NCBI GenBank assembly: GCA_029238175.1
Contig: JAQWGO010000129.1
Coordinates: forward strand, 1-64,000
Reading direction: 5' to 3'
Length of the DNA stretch: 64,000 nt
Source: Henriciella sp.
GTDB lineage: Bacteria; Pseudomonadota; Alphaproteobacteria; Caulobacterales; Hyphomonadaceae
Below, one piece after another: positions 17,482-27,227 of this stretch (positions within the stretch are counted from its first letter, which is position 1; each line of letters begins with the position of its first letter). The notes under the pieces are model-generated. The model did no database searches. It saw only the letters and a program-made list of their open reading frames with translations, and was not told where the DNA came from. The position numbers and the translations under genes are program-made.

Positions 17482-18060
17482 TCAAAATGGGAGAGGGGCG
17501 TCTGTCGGCCCTGTGTCATCTGTAACGTCTTCAGAAGCGGTTAGCACGGCTTCGCCCAAAGCAACAATTGCGTCGCGCAGTTTTTTATCTTCAATCTTCT
17601 GTGCGCTAGAGATTAGGGCGTCGCGCTGTTCAGGCGTCAGCGGTATCGTCTTCGCTTTATGCACCGCAGCTTGTCGCCCAAACTTCCCCTGCACAATCTT
17701 GATCGCCGTAATATCCCCGCCCGCTGCCATAGAGACACGCTGCCGGATCATTTCTGTCTGATGCTGCACCAATCCCGCTGCCGCCGGAATCACCTTCAGC
17801 GTCAATAGACGCCCACCGCGCGCCGGGCCCAGCTTCTCAGGCCGACACAGCCGCGCCAGTTGCTCGCCAACAATATCGTCCCATTCCAGCTTCAGCTTGC
17901 TTAGCGTCGCGCCCTTGCTCGGCACTTTCTTGCGCGCCACCCGCATGGCGGCCTTGCCCAGTGTGCCCGGTCCCGGATGCACAGGTTTCGCCTTCGCATA
18001 GCGCAGCCGTATCCGCGCACGTGCTTCTTCTACAGGGTCAAGGGTTGAACGTTTTGCCAT
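17482..18060 (-). CDS. DUF721 / DciA-like protein
   Basis: A 192-residue basic protein of the DUF721 family, which includes DciA, the loader of the replicative helicase DnaB in bacteria without DnaC. The core is seen in WDDIVGEQLARLCRPEKL and in LTLKVIPAAAGLVQHQTEMI. The start at 18060 is chosen because family-like sequence begins with MAKRSTLDPVEEARARIRL; the longer frame reaches into the divergent mutY gene. Only 19 bases separate it from mutY. It heads the run to the two DsbA-like genes, smc and the F0 genes. Confidence 0.85.
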   Translation of the reverse strand: MAKRSTLDPVEEARARIRLRYAKAKPVHPGPGTLGKAAMRVARKKVPSKGATLSKLKLEWDDIVGEQLARLCRPEKLGPARGGRLLTLKVIPAAAGLVQHQTEMIRQRVSMAAGGDITAIKIVQGKFGRQAAVHKAKTIPLTPEQRDALISSAQKIEDKKLRDAIVALGEAVLTASEDVTDDTGPTDAPLPF

Positions 18061-18079
18061 TAGGGGCACTTTGCCCGTC

Positions 18080-19114
18080 ATGAGCACAAAAGCAAAGTTA
18101 CCGTTTGCAGACCTTAGCGACCACCTGCTGGATTGGTACGCCGTCACCGCGCGCGATTTGCCATGGCGCGTCGGCCCAACCGACCGCGCAAACGGCGTGA
18201 AGGCCGATCCCTACCGCGTCTGGCTGGCCGAGATCATGCTACAGCAGACGACAGTGCCTCACGCGACGCGCTACTATCTCGCCTTCACGCAGCGCTGGCC
18301 GAAAGTGACAGACCTCGCCGCCGCCAGCGATGAAGACGTCATGGCCGCATGGGCCGGCCTTGGTTATTATGCCCGCGCGCGAAACCTCCTGAAATGCGCC
18401 CGCGAAGTTGCTGCCCTTGGCGCATGGCCAGACACGGTGGAGGGCCTGCGCAAACTCCCCGGCATCGGCCCTTATACCGCTGGTGCAGTCGCTGCGCTTG
18501 CCTTCAACCGCCGCGCCGCCGCTGTGGACGGCAATGTCGACCGCGTCTTCGCGCGCCTGATGGCCCTGAAAGGCGAGTGGAAAGCCGAAAAAGAGGTGAT
18601 CAAAACCACCGTCCAGACACTCGTCCCCGCCGATCGCCCCGCCGAGTTCGCAGAGGCCCTGATGGATCTCGGTGCCACCGTCTGCACCCCCAAATCCCCC
18701 AATTGCCTGATCTGCCCTCTAACAAAGATGTGCGCCGCCAGCGCTGAGGGGCAGCCCGCCCGCTATCCTATCAAGCCAAAGAAAAAAGCCGTCCCCACCC
18801 GCTACGGCCACCTCTATGTCGCCGTGGACAGTACAGGTGGCATCCTAACCGAACGCCGCCCCGATAAAGGCCTCCTCGGCGGCATGCTGGGCCTGCCCAC
18901 CTCAGATTGGCTTGAGGGCAAACGAGGCGACCCAACCTTCCCCCTAGACGCTGACTGGAATCAAGCGGGTGAAGTGAGGCACGTCTTCACACACTTTGCG
19001 CTAGAACTGATCGTCTGGCGCGCGGATGTGGGCGAAGCGCGTGGCTGGATGCCTCGCGATGAAGTCGCCGATGGCTTGCCCAGTGTTTTCGCGAAGGGGG
19101 TGAGGGTGGTCTGA
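18080..19114 (+). CDS. mutY: A/G-specific adenine glycosylase
   Basis: A 344-residue MutY that removes adenine opposite 8-oxoguanine. Seen are the catalytic glutamate region AEIMLQQTTV, the helix-hairpin-helix KLPGIGPYTAGA, the catalytic aspartate in VDGNVDRVFAR, the 4Fe-4S cysteines in the exact C-x6-C-x2-C-x5-C pattern around residues 204-220, and a NUDIX-like C-terminal domain (from about 240) that recognises 8-oxoG. The ATG at 18080 is preferred over a TTG at 18071. Codon use here is visibly more C/G-rich than in the ATP synthase genes. Confidence 0.97.
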   Translation: MSTKAKLPFADLSDHLLDWYAVTARDLPWRVGPTDRANGVKADPYRVWLAEIMLQQTTVPHATRYYLAFTQRWPKVTDLAAASDEDVMAAWAGLGYYARARNLLKCAREVAALGAWPDTVEGLRKLPGIGPYTAGAVAALAFNRRAAAVDGNVDRVFARLMALKGEWKAEKEVIKTTVQTLVPADRPAEFAEALMDLGATVCTPKSPNCLICPLTKMCAASAEGQPARYPIKPKKKAVPTRYGHLYVAVDSTGGILTERRPDKGLLGGMLGLPTSDWLEGKRGDPTFPLDADWNQAGEVRHVFTHFALELIVWRADVGEARGWMPRDEVADGLPSVFAKGVRVV

Positions 19115-19323
19115 TCTTACTGTGCCGGCCCCGGGCGCGGAGAAGACGTTTTAAAAAGGCCTCTTTATTTTGAGCTTTTTCCCAATCGCCTTTTCTGTCC
19201 ATCCGATGTCCATTTCATCGCTTCATAGCCGTTTAGACTGCCACCCCCAAAATTCCACATTTTGTTAGGTTCACCGAATAACGAATAGTTTTGCAAACGA
19301 ACACCCGAAACCGGGGTCTCTGA

Positions 19324-20088
19324 CTACATCAAACGAGTTATCGTTGCCATCACAGAATCTTCGTTGTCTCTACCAGAGTATTGAATGACGCTGACAATGA
19401 TCGCTGTTCTCTGAACTGATACGTCGGTGGTATCATCGTCGGGCTGCTCGGCCTCTCCGTATGAAATAGCCAGATAACCTTGTCGTTGTTCATCGATGAA
19501 CTTCAGATTGATGAGCGTCCTACACAAATGCAAAGCACGGCTATGGGAAAGTGTCTCGTTTGGTTCGCGTTGGTTTTTCTCAGATGATGCCAATCCCACA
19601 CAAAGAACATACAAGGCTTTCGATATACTCGCCCTCAAGTGCTTTTGATCCAAGGCTTTCTCGATCCCGATGCCGGAACCCACTATAGTATCAAACTTAC
19701 TATCAGAACCGACTGCCCAGGTTTTGTCTTGTACGAAGATCGTCCATTCGAAACGTGTTTGAGAATCCTCGTGAACTCGCGCGACACCAAAAGTGATAGA
19801 CCCATCGGAGTTTTGTGGTTTGCGTTGAAGCTGAGTTATAATGTGGACTTCTCCGTTCGCTGAATGCGATTTTGTACGGAACACTTCTTTGAATCCTTCG
19901 ACTTCATTCGCGGCCAGAATCTTTTCTTGCGACGTTAACGGCGGGGCTTTTTCTGACCTAGTCTCAAGAATCGACCATATAACTGCCACAGCCAGCGCAG
20001 GAACTACTAACACCCAAATCAACTGAAGCATCAGGGGGAACTCTAGGAAACCGCGCACAACATTTTCAAAGAATTTCCACACCATCAT
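19324..20088 (-). CDS. Unknown membrane-anchored protein, AT-richer than its surroundings
   Basis: About 254 residues. The N-terminus has one or two hydrophobic segments (FLEFPLMLQLIWVLVVPALAVAVIW, broken by a proline), followed by a soluble domain of about 200 residues with no motif I recognise. The DNA is visibly richer in A and T than the flanking genes, which hints at horizontal acquisition. The exact start is uncertain: GTG at 20091 or ATG at 20088 or 20085 are consecutive in frame. No partner gene is evident on either side. It is flanked by about 210 and 180 bases of non-coding DNA. Confidence 0.6.
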   Translation of the reverse strand: MMVWKFFENVVRGFLEFPLMLQLIWVLVVPALAVAVIWSILETRSEKAPPLTSQEKILAANEVEGFKEVFRTKSHSANGEVHIITQLQRKPQNSDGSITFGVARVHEDSQTRFEWTIFVQDKTWAVGSDSKFDTIVGSGIGIEKALDQKHLRASISKALYVLCVGLASSEKNQREPNETLSHSRALHLCRTLINLKFIDEQRQGYLAISYGEAEQPDDDTTDVSVQRTAIIVSVIQYSGRDNEDSVMATITRLM

Positions 20089-20266
20089 CACCGTTGAGTA
20101 TTCCTGACTTGAAAAATAGATTCGCCTGAGTTTTTTCTTTTACTGTAATTTTGGTTCTACAGCGAACAATCAAATGGCAGACGTCTTTATGTCCGCATCG
20201 GGGATAAACCAGTCCTATATCCACTCCCAAACCCGACCCACTCAAGCCCGCTGCTAAACTCACCCC

Positions 20267-20905
20267 ATGCAGCCCGCGCAATCCTTCCACCAACACGCCG
20301 CCCGCTGGGCGGAGATGTTTGCCGCGAAGATTCTCGCGCGGGATGGTTTGCATCTCTCCCCCAGATATGTTTCCCGCGCCGCGGCGCTGCGGTTGAAACA
20401 GGGGATTGCGGCGCTTGAGGCTTATCTCCGCCGCCTGCTTTTCCTGCTCGCCTTACAGATTGAACATGGTCTGAAACCCGATACGCAAGAGCGAGTGATT
20501 TACGCGCGCAGGTCCCGCAAAAACCATCGGCGAACCGGCTTCCGCGCCCTGCCTTTTTCGGGGATAGATTTCGACTTTTCCACGTTTTCTGACAATGCAG
20601 AATGGGGTACGCGGCAGGCGGCAAAGCCTGTCCGGCTCGGTCCATTATTGCAGCGCCTGAAAAACGTGCGGGCTTTGCTGGCCGATCCGGTGGCCCGCGC
20701 GCGGCGCTTGGCCTTCCATCTCTCCCGTAAGCAGCCCGGTCCACTTCTGGCCCCCGGCGCATCCGGTATGGTGCGCGGGCGTGATGGCACCGAGTTCGCG
20801 GCAACCTACCGCGCCTTGGCCCAAGCCATAGGCGAGGCCAGCCGCGCCCGGCCCCCACCCCTTGGCCCCGTCTTGCGTGCCCGACCCAGAATTAGAACGC
20901 TGTAA
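20267..20905 (+). CDS. Unknown basic protein
   Basis: A 212-residue arginine- and alanine-rich protein without signal peptide. The first 70 residues look helical and amphipathic (HQHAARWAEMFAAKILARDG, then LEAYLRRLLFLLALQIEHGL). The rest is basic and proline-rich near the end. I do not recognise a family. The DNA is strongly GC-rich, and a long open frame also exists on the opposite strand. This frame is favoured because its residue pattern looks protein-like and because it runs with the radical SAM gene downstream, but it is only moderately supported. Confidence 0.6.
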   Translation: MQPAQSFHQHAARWAEMFAAKILARDGLHLSPRYVSRAAALRLKQGIAALEAYLRRLLFLLALQIEHGLKPDTQERVIYARRSRKNHRRTGFRALPFSGIDFDFSTFSDNAEWGTRQAAKPVRLGPLLQRLKNVRALLADPVARARRLAFHLSRKQPGPLLAPGASGMVRGRDGTEFAATYRALAQAIGEASRARPPPLGPVLRARPRIRTL

Positions 20906-20954
20906 CGCAAACCCTGCGAATGCGGGCGGCTATCCACAACCTATAAATCACAAT

Positions 20955-20969
20955 GTTCTTGTAATGTTC
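20955..20969 (+). promoter_or_regulatory. LexA box (alphaproteobacterial SOS operator)
   Basis: GTTC-TTGTAAT-GTTC is an exact match to the alphaproteobacterial LexA operator pattern GTTC-N7-GTTC. It ends 25 bases before the ATG of the radical SAM gene and lies in the only gap between it and the upstream gene, the position expected for an SOS-repressed promoter. Confidence 0.7.
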
Positions 20970-20994
20970 TGGTTCTTGTGCTTCCCATATCTGC

Positions 20995-22131
20995 ATGCGG
21001 ACAACACAGAAACTCTCGAAAAAGGGCCGGGTGGACAAGGCTGCGGTGGCAGAGGTTGGGGAGCGCTTTCACCATCGCGGCCGGGGCGCGGTTTCTAATC
21101 AGGCCGGGCGGTTTGAACCTGAAACCCGCGAAGCCCACGATGATGGCTGGGGCACGATAGAAGAGGGGGCCGCCCCGCTCCGCACGACACTGACCAAGGA
21201 AACGCCGCGCACGATCATCACCTTCAATCGGTCGCCGGACATTCCATTTGATCGCACGATCAACCCCTATCGCGGCTGTGAACATGGCTGCGTCTACTGC
21301 TTCGCCCGCCCAACTCACGCCTTTCACGGCCTATCAGCGGGTTTGGATTTCGAAAGCAAGCTGTTCTACAAACCCGACGGGCCAGAACTTTTATTGAGGG
21401 AACTCTCCCGCCCATCTTATGTGCCCAGACCCATCGCCCTCGGCATGAATACAGATGCCTACCAGCCGATAGAGAAAGACCTCAAACTCACCCGCCAGTT
21501 CCTGAGAATCCTCTCAGAATACCATCATCCCGTAACGCTCCTCACCAAGTCAGCCCTCATTCAACGCGACTTGGACATCATCGCCCCAATGGCTGAAAAA
21601 GGCCTCTGCCGCGTCGGCGTTTCCATCACAACACTGGATGGCCAACTCTGCAGAAAGCTGGAACCCAGAGCGGCCGCACCGCGATTAAGGCTCCAAACGG
21701 TCAAAGCGCTCAGCGACGCCGGTATCGATGTCACTGTCATGATGGCGCCAATCATTCCGGCCTTGAATGAGAATGAGATTGAAGACCTCCTCGAAGCCGC
21801 CGCCGATCACGGCGCCGTCAGGGCTGGCTACGTTCTGCTCCGTCTGCCGCACGAACTAAAAGACATCGTCCAAGAATGGCTGGTGCATCATTATCCAGAC
21901 CGCGCCGCCCGGATCATCAATCTCCTACGCGAAATGCGCGGCGGCAAAGACTATGACGCGGATTGGTACCAACGCGGATCTGGCGTTGGAGAGCGCGCTC
22001 GTTTTATCGCTCAGCGGTTTTCTAAAGCGGTTAGGCGTTTGAAACTGAACCAAGTCGATCGCTCGCCGCTGCGGACAGACTTGTTTCGTCCCCCCGTTTT
22101 ACAGGGCGGACAGTATCGAATGGATATTTAG
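20995..22131 (+). CDS. PA0069-family radical SAM protein (SplB-like)
   Basis: A 378-residue radical SAM protein. The iron-sulfur cluster motif is C-x3-C-x2-C (GCEHGCVYCF, about residues 93-102), preceded by FDRTINPYRG, the hallmark of the PA0069 group related to spore photoproduct lyase. The family has no firmly known substrate; some members are linked to DNA repair. The LexA box just upstream supports a DNA-damage role, by inference. The last four bases (TTAG) overlap the convergent MFS gene. Confidence 0.9.
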   Translation: MRTTQKLSKKGRVDKAAVAEVGERFHHRGRGAVSNQAGRFEPETREAHDDGWGTIEEGAAPLRTTLTKETPRTIITFNRSPDIPFDRTINPYRGCEHGCVYCFARPTHAFHGLSAGLDFESKLFYKPDGPELLLRELSRPSYVPRPIALGMNTDAYQPIEKDLKLTRQFLRILSEYHHPVTLLTKSALIQRDLDIIAPMAEKGLCRVGVSITTLDGQLCRKLEPRAAAPRLRLQTVKALSDAGIDVTVMMAPIIPALNENEIEDLLEAAADHGAVRAGYVLLRLPHELKDIVQEWLVHHYPDRAARIINLLREMRGGKDYDADWYQRGSGVGERARFIAQRFSKAVRRLKLNQVDRSPLRTDLFRPPVLQGGQYRMDI

Positions 22132-23510
22132 TCGCCAACGCTTGGATTTGTTGTCGCGTGGTCACTCGTTGGGTTCAAAAGGTGCGCCTGTATGGCTGCT
22201 TCTTTCTCTCTGGTCAGTGGGTATTTACGCATGAATATCGTAGCAAGCGCATAGGCCGCCACGGGAACGCCGACAAACACGGTCATCAAACCAGCGATCT
22301 CATCAGGCCCATTCTCACCGCCAGGTCTGTATCCGGCCAGCATTTCAAGCAATATGTAAGGGATGCCAATCCCAAAACTTGCCCCAACTTTATACGCAGC
22401 AGAGTTGAGCGAATAATACAAACCCGCGCGGTTCTCACCCGTCAGCTTGTCTTCCCGATCAATCACATCAGCCATCATTGATCGAAGCAAAACCGGCGCA
22501 GCACCGTACCCAAGGCCGCTAACAACCGCTCCAACAGTCAAAAGAGCTAAACCTCCGCCCGAAAGGCTTAGTGGTAGATAGACAAAAAACGCGATTGAGG
22601 ACCAAAGACAGACGCAAATCACAGCGATATGTTTATCGGCCTTGCGCGAAAGCAATATCCAAAGGGGCATCGCGCCAAAGCCCACCACGAAATATATGAG
22701 AAGGATCAACGGTGCGAGGGCGACCACACCATAACCATCCTTGGCAGCAAATAAGAACGTCGATCCGGTCGCCGCGATAGCAATACCGATCAAAAATTCA
22801 ACGGACAGCAAGCGTACAACTGCAGCATCGGTCAAAGCTGATTTAATCGTTGGCCACGAAAATCTAACAGGTTCTGCGCCAGGTGGCGGTGGTGTATCAG
22901 GTACCAGCCAGCTTGCGAGACCGACGGTTAAAGGCAGTGAGATCAACAAAATAACGCCCATCGCCAGTACCTGCTCGCGAGGCCCAAAGCCCATATAGAT
23001 GGCGAGCAGGGTTGGGATGACGAGCAGTGCTATCAGGGTGAAAGTATTCAAGATTTCGCGCCACAAAAATAGGCGTGAGCGATCATCATAATCGACCGCG
23101 ATCATCGGAACCCATGATGCATACGGCGTTTGCAGCATCGTGAAGCCAAGCCACAAGACGGCAAGCCAAAACGCCAAATAGTATGGGCTCACAGTTTCGC
23201 TTAGTGGAATGAAAACAAAGAAGCCGCCCAGCATCAAAACCGGAACACTACCAAGGATCCAATGCTTAACACGTCCGCGCTTCGTGGGTCGAGAATCAAC
23301 GAGCCACCCCATGACAGGGTCTGTTCCGAGGTCCCAAAACCGCATGATCATTAGCACAAGGCCAACAGTTGCTGTCCCTAATCCGAGTTCCTCTGCGTAC
23401 ATTGGGGCGACGAAGACCGCCATAGGTAGGCCAATCGCAGCGAGAGGAATGCCGAGTCCTGCAAAGGCGAGAACGCGTGGGAGTGAAAGTCGTTGTTGTG
23501 GCTCAGACAT
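22128..23510 (-). CDS. GPH-family MFS transporter (MelB-like)
   Basis: A 460-residue transporter with twelve hydrophobic segments. Family features are RFWDLGTDPVMGWLVDS in the first loop (the MelB/GPH acidic signature) and YASWVPMIAVDYDDRSRL. GPH transporters usually move glycosides or related solutes with Na+ or H+. The substrate is unknown. It is divergent from ccrM, with 215 bases between them that contain a 16-bp perfect palindrome, a likely operator. Two further GPH paralogues lie at 46160-49092. Confidence 0.9.
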   Translation of the reverse strand: MSEPQQRLSLPRVLAFAGLGIPLAAIGLPMAVFVAPMYAEELGLGTATVGLVLMIMRFWDLGTDPVMGWLVDSRPTKRGRVKHWILGSVPVLMLGGFFVFIPLSETVSPYYLAFWLAVLWLGFTMLQTPYASWVPMIAVDYDDRSRLFLWREILNTFTLIALLVIPTLLAIYMGFGPREQVLAMGVILLISLPLTVGLASWLVPDTPPPPGAEPVRFSWPTIKSALTDAAVVRLLSVEFLIGIAIAATGSTFLFAAKDGYGVVALAPLILLIYFVVGFGAMPLWILLSRKADKHIAVICVCLWSSIAFFVYLPLSLSGGGLALLTVGAVVSGLGYGAAPVLLRSMMADVIDREDKLTGENRAGLYYSLNSAAYKVGASFGIGIPYILLEMLAGYRPGGENGPDEIAGLMTVFVGVPVAAYALATIFMRKYPLTREKEAAIQAHLLNPTSDHATTNPSVGD

Positions 23511-23603
23511 GAGAAAGAACCTGACGCAGGCGTCATGAAAGGCAAGTAAATTCGAAATGCATTAGCAAATTCACAGGCTTGTCCACAGGCTCAAAGTGAT
23601 GCA

Positions 23604-23619
23604 GTTTCGATATCGAAAC
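23604..23619. promoter_or_regulatory. 16-bp perfect palindrome, probable operator
   Basis: GTTTCGATATCGAAAC reads the same on both strands, with no spacer. It lies 93 bases upstream of the MFS transporter start and 106 upstream of ccrM. Length and symmetry fit a LacI- or TetR-type repressor site. No regulator gene is adjacent. Confidence 0.5.
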
Positions 23620-23648
23620 AAATAGATGTGGATTACATTTGAGGCTTG

Positions 23649-23664
23649 GTAACGAATCGCTAAC
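23649..23664 (+). promoter_or_regulatory. CtrA-like site overlapping a GANTC site, ccrM promoter
   Basis: GTAA-CGAATCG-CTAAC fits the CtrA pattern TTAA-N7-TTAAC with one mismatch per half. The spacer holds a GANTC methylation site (GAATC, 23654-23658). Two further GANTC sites (GATTC at 23692-23696 and 23703-23707) lie between it and the ccrM start codon. In Caulobacter, ccrM is activated by CtrA and is sensitive to methylation of GANTC sites in its leader, so the layout suggests the same circuit. Confidence 0.5.
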
Positions 23665-23713
23665 CCGAATGGGTGGATTTGAACTGCTTCTGATTCGTAA
23701 CTGATTCGATTAA

Positions 23714-24808
<1,095 letters not shown>

Positions 24809-24817
24809 AGCGCTGAT

Positions 24818-26161
24818 CTAGTTATACTTTGAAAGGGCCTCGTCGAGTATTCGTTCGAGGTCCTTTATCGTTGTAACATGCTGCATGCTGTCACAGTACG
24901 GACGATACCGCAGCATCTCACTATCGCCGCTGCCCCATTGCGTTTCACCTTCTGGTGAGAGCCAAATCGTGCGTTTGGCACGAGCGGCAGCTTCCTGAAA
25001 AATATCAACGCGTGGATCACCGTAATTAGAGCGCCCATCGCCGAGAATGATCAAAGTCGTACGCCGATCGATGATATCCCAGTGGTTCATTTTTAAGTCG
25101 GACAGGGACTGGCCATAGTCCGTCGAGCTCATCCCAATCTTATTGATGATTGTGTCCATTGCCACGGCGAAGTCTTCATTCTCAAGTGTGTCTCCAACAT
25201 TCTCAAGGCGACCTGAAAAGGCAAAGCTTTCGATATCTGGAACTGCTTCGTTCAGGCTGTAGAGAAGCATGAGGAAGAACCGCACGACCCGTGCAACGGA
25301 GCCTGAGACATCGCAAACGGCAACGATTTTGGGCTTATCTCTTTTCGTCTGCTTCCATGCGAGTTCAAATGGGACGCCGTCAAACCCAGCGTTCGCGCGC
25401 AAGGTTTTGCGCACATCCAATTGCCCGCGATTTTTCTTGCGACGCCTGCGTGAGTGTTTGACGGCTAGTCGCTTGGCGATTTTTTGAACCAGGACGCGCA
25501 TGCGTTCCAAGTCACGAACATCTAATGCAGTGATTGCGGTATCGGCGAGAAAATCTTCGCGGAAGGCCAAGGTTGCGCCAGCACCGAAAGTTTCAAACGC
25601 CTGCTTGGCATGCTCGCGGGCGCGGCCAAACATCTCTTTGCGGCCCTCGATCAGTTCTTCCGCGCGGGCATTGCCTTCGTCGGTGCGTTCCCGAAACGCT
25701 TGCATCATTTTGCCTTCAAGCCGCTCAAGCCCAAGAGATTTCATCATTTGCTGCGCGTAGTATGAAATCTGTGTCGAAAAGCGGATGTCGGCAAGTTCTG
25801 CGTCGCGTCCGGCTTGTTCCATGGCCATTGCAATTTGAGTTTCGTCGCCAGCCTCTAATAGCGACAGCAGGTCATCTTCACCGCCGCCATCATCATCAGA
25901 GTTTTCCTGATTGTCTTGCGAAGTGTTTTGCTCTGCTGGCGGGGCCGTACGAGAGAAGTAGAGATCGAACAGGCGATCATGCGCCTCTTTCTCGGATGGT
26001 GACTTCGCTAGAACGCATCGCAACGTATTCAGTAAAAGAGAGCGATCACCGTAGCCGATCAGCTTCACAGCCTCTGCCGCATCGATGGACTCACCGGTAG
26101 AGACGCGCACATCAGCCGACCGAAGCGCGCGAATAAAGTCGGTGAGGACTTGTTCGGCCAT
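24818..26161 (-). CDS. CoxE-like protein with von Willebrand A domain
   Basis: A 447-residue protein with a long helical N-terminal part and a C-terminal VWA-like domain. The MIDAS-type motif is CDVSGSV (about residues 290-300) and there is a later LGDGRSNYGD. CoxE-type proteins work with MoxR/CoxD AAA ATPases to insert metals into, or mature, large enzyme complexes such as CO dehydrogenase. It begins one base after the stop of the MoxR gene, so the two are co-translated. No Cox structural genes are nearby, so the client is unknown. Confidence 0.9.
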   Translation of the reverse strand: MAEQVLTDFIRALRSADVRVSTGESIDAAEAVKLIGYGDRSLLLNTLRCVLAKSPSEKEAHDRLFDLYFSRTAPPAEQNTSQDNQENSDDDGGGEDDLLSLLEAGDETQIAMAMEQAGRDAELADIRFSTQISYYAQQMMKSLGLERLEGKMMQAFRERTDEGNARAEELIEGRKEMFGRAREHAKQAFETFGAGATLAFREDFLADTAITALDVRDLERMRVLVQKIAKRLAVKHSRRRRKKNRGQLDVRKTLRANAGFDGVPFELAWKQTKRDKPKIVAVCDVSGSVARVVRFFLMLLYSLNEAVPDIESFAFSGRLENVGDTLENEDFAVAMDTIINKIGMSSTDYGQSLSDLKMNHWDIIDRRTTLIILGDGRSNYGDPRVDIFQEAAARAKRTIWLSPEGETQWGSGDSEMLRYRPYCDSMQHVTTIKDLERILDEALSKYN

Positions 26162-26162
26162 G

Positions 26163-27107
26163 TTAGCTCGCAGCGCTCGTTCGGGTTAGCTTGCGCAAAT
26201 CCTTATCAACGGCGGCAATATCACTTTCGTGTTTGAGCAGAACATTCAACGTGGTGCGCACCATGTCTTCGTCCAGATCGTTTGCATGCATCAAGATGAG
26301 TGTGCGCGCCCAATCAACGGTTTCAGAGATGGAGGGCTGTTTACGAATATCGAGATCACGAAGCCCTTGAACGAAGACCACAAGTTGGGTCAGAAGATTA
26401 TCTGCAATGTCAGGTACGCGGGCCCGCACGATCGCGCGCTCGCGCTCAGCTTCCGGGAAGCCAATATGCAAGTGCAAGCAGCGGCGCTTTAGGGCGTCGC
26501 CGAGTTCACGAATATTATTCGATGTCAGAATAACCAGCGGCGGTACTTTCGCCTTGATCGTTCCAATCTCGGGAACTGTGACTTGATAGTCAGACAGAAC
26601 TTCCAAGAGGAAAGCTTCAAACTCCTCATCTGATTTATCAATCTCATCAATTAATAGAACCGAGGCAGCTTCTTGTTGCATTGCCGTCAATAACGGACGT
26701 GGCTCAAGGAAGGTCTCTGAGAAGAATAGGTCTTCAAAGCTGGTGAGCTTCGTGAATGCGGCGTCCAGCGTCGCAGCGCCGTCCATAACCTCGCCAAGCT
26801 TTTCCTTTAGAAGCTGGGTATAAAGCAGCTGCTTGCCATACTTCCATTCATACAGCGCTTTACCCTCATCTAGGCCTTCGTAGCATTGTAGCCGGGTGAG
26901 TGGGGCTTCCAGAAAGCGCGCCATAGATGCGGCAAGGTCCGTCTTGCCGACACCTGCTGGGCCTTCAATTAGAATGGGTTTGCGCAAATTGTGAGCGAGA
27001 TAGATTGCCGTCGAAATTTCGCGGGTCGATATATAGCCAACTGACCCAAGGCCAGCAGTAATTGCATCAATCGAAGTCAGGGGCTCATAGCCAGTCTTAT
27101 TGGTCAT
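26163..27107 (-). CDS. MoxR-family AAA ATPase
   Basis: A 314-residue AAA+ ATPase with Walker A GPAGVGKTD (about residues 45-53), Walker B LLIDEIDK (about 150) and the sensor-1 segment VILTSNN. MoxR ATPases act as chaperones with VWA partners. The partner gene follows one base downstream. The pair is conserved across proteobacteria as CoxD/CoxE-like, often away from CO dehydrogenase. AGGCG lies before the ATG. Confidence 0.93.
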   Translation of the reverse strand: MTNKTGYEPLTSIDAITAGLGSVGYISTREISTAIYLAHNLRKPILIEGPAGVGKTDLAASMARFLEAPLTRLQCYEGLDEGKALYEWKYGKQLLYTQLLKEKLGEVMDGAATLDAAFTKLTSFEDLFFSETFLEPRPLLTAMQQEAASVLLIDEIDKSDEEFEAFLLEVLSDYQVTVPEIGTIKAKVPPLVILTSNNIRELGDALKRRCLHLHIGFPEAERERAIVRARVPDIADNLLTQLVVFVQGLRDLDIRKQPSISETVDWARTLILMHANDLDEDMVRTTLNVLLKHESDIAAVDKDLRKLTRTSAAS

Positions 27108-27227
27108 GACGCCTGCCTAACGCGCGCCTGCATACCTCGCAAGAATGCCCGTGGGTCAGGTGCCCATTGCTCTCCTTTCCATTGCGAGAAATTGACGCGG
27201 TCTGATATTCGGATCAAGAATGTGGGC

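Noticed and set aside
20187-20858. Minus-strand protein opposite the unknown gene at 20267
   Set aside because: Very arginine/glycine/proline-rich and low in complexity, typical of a shadow frame in GC-rich DNA.
23579-23587. DnaA-box-like TTGTCCACA near ccrM (and CTATCCACA near 3281 and 20932)
   Set aside because: Each is a single copy with one mismatch; no cluster, AT-rich region or origin genes, so no support for an origin.
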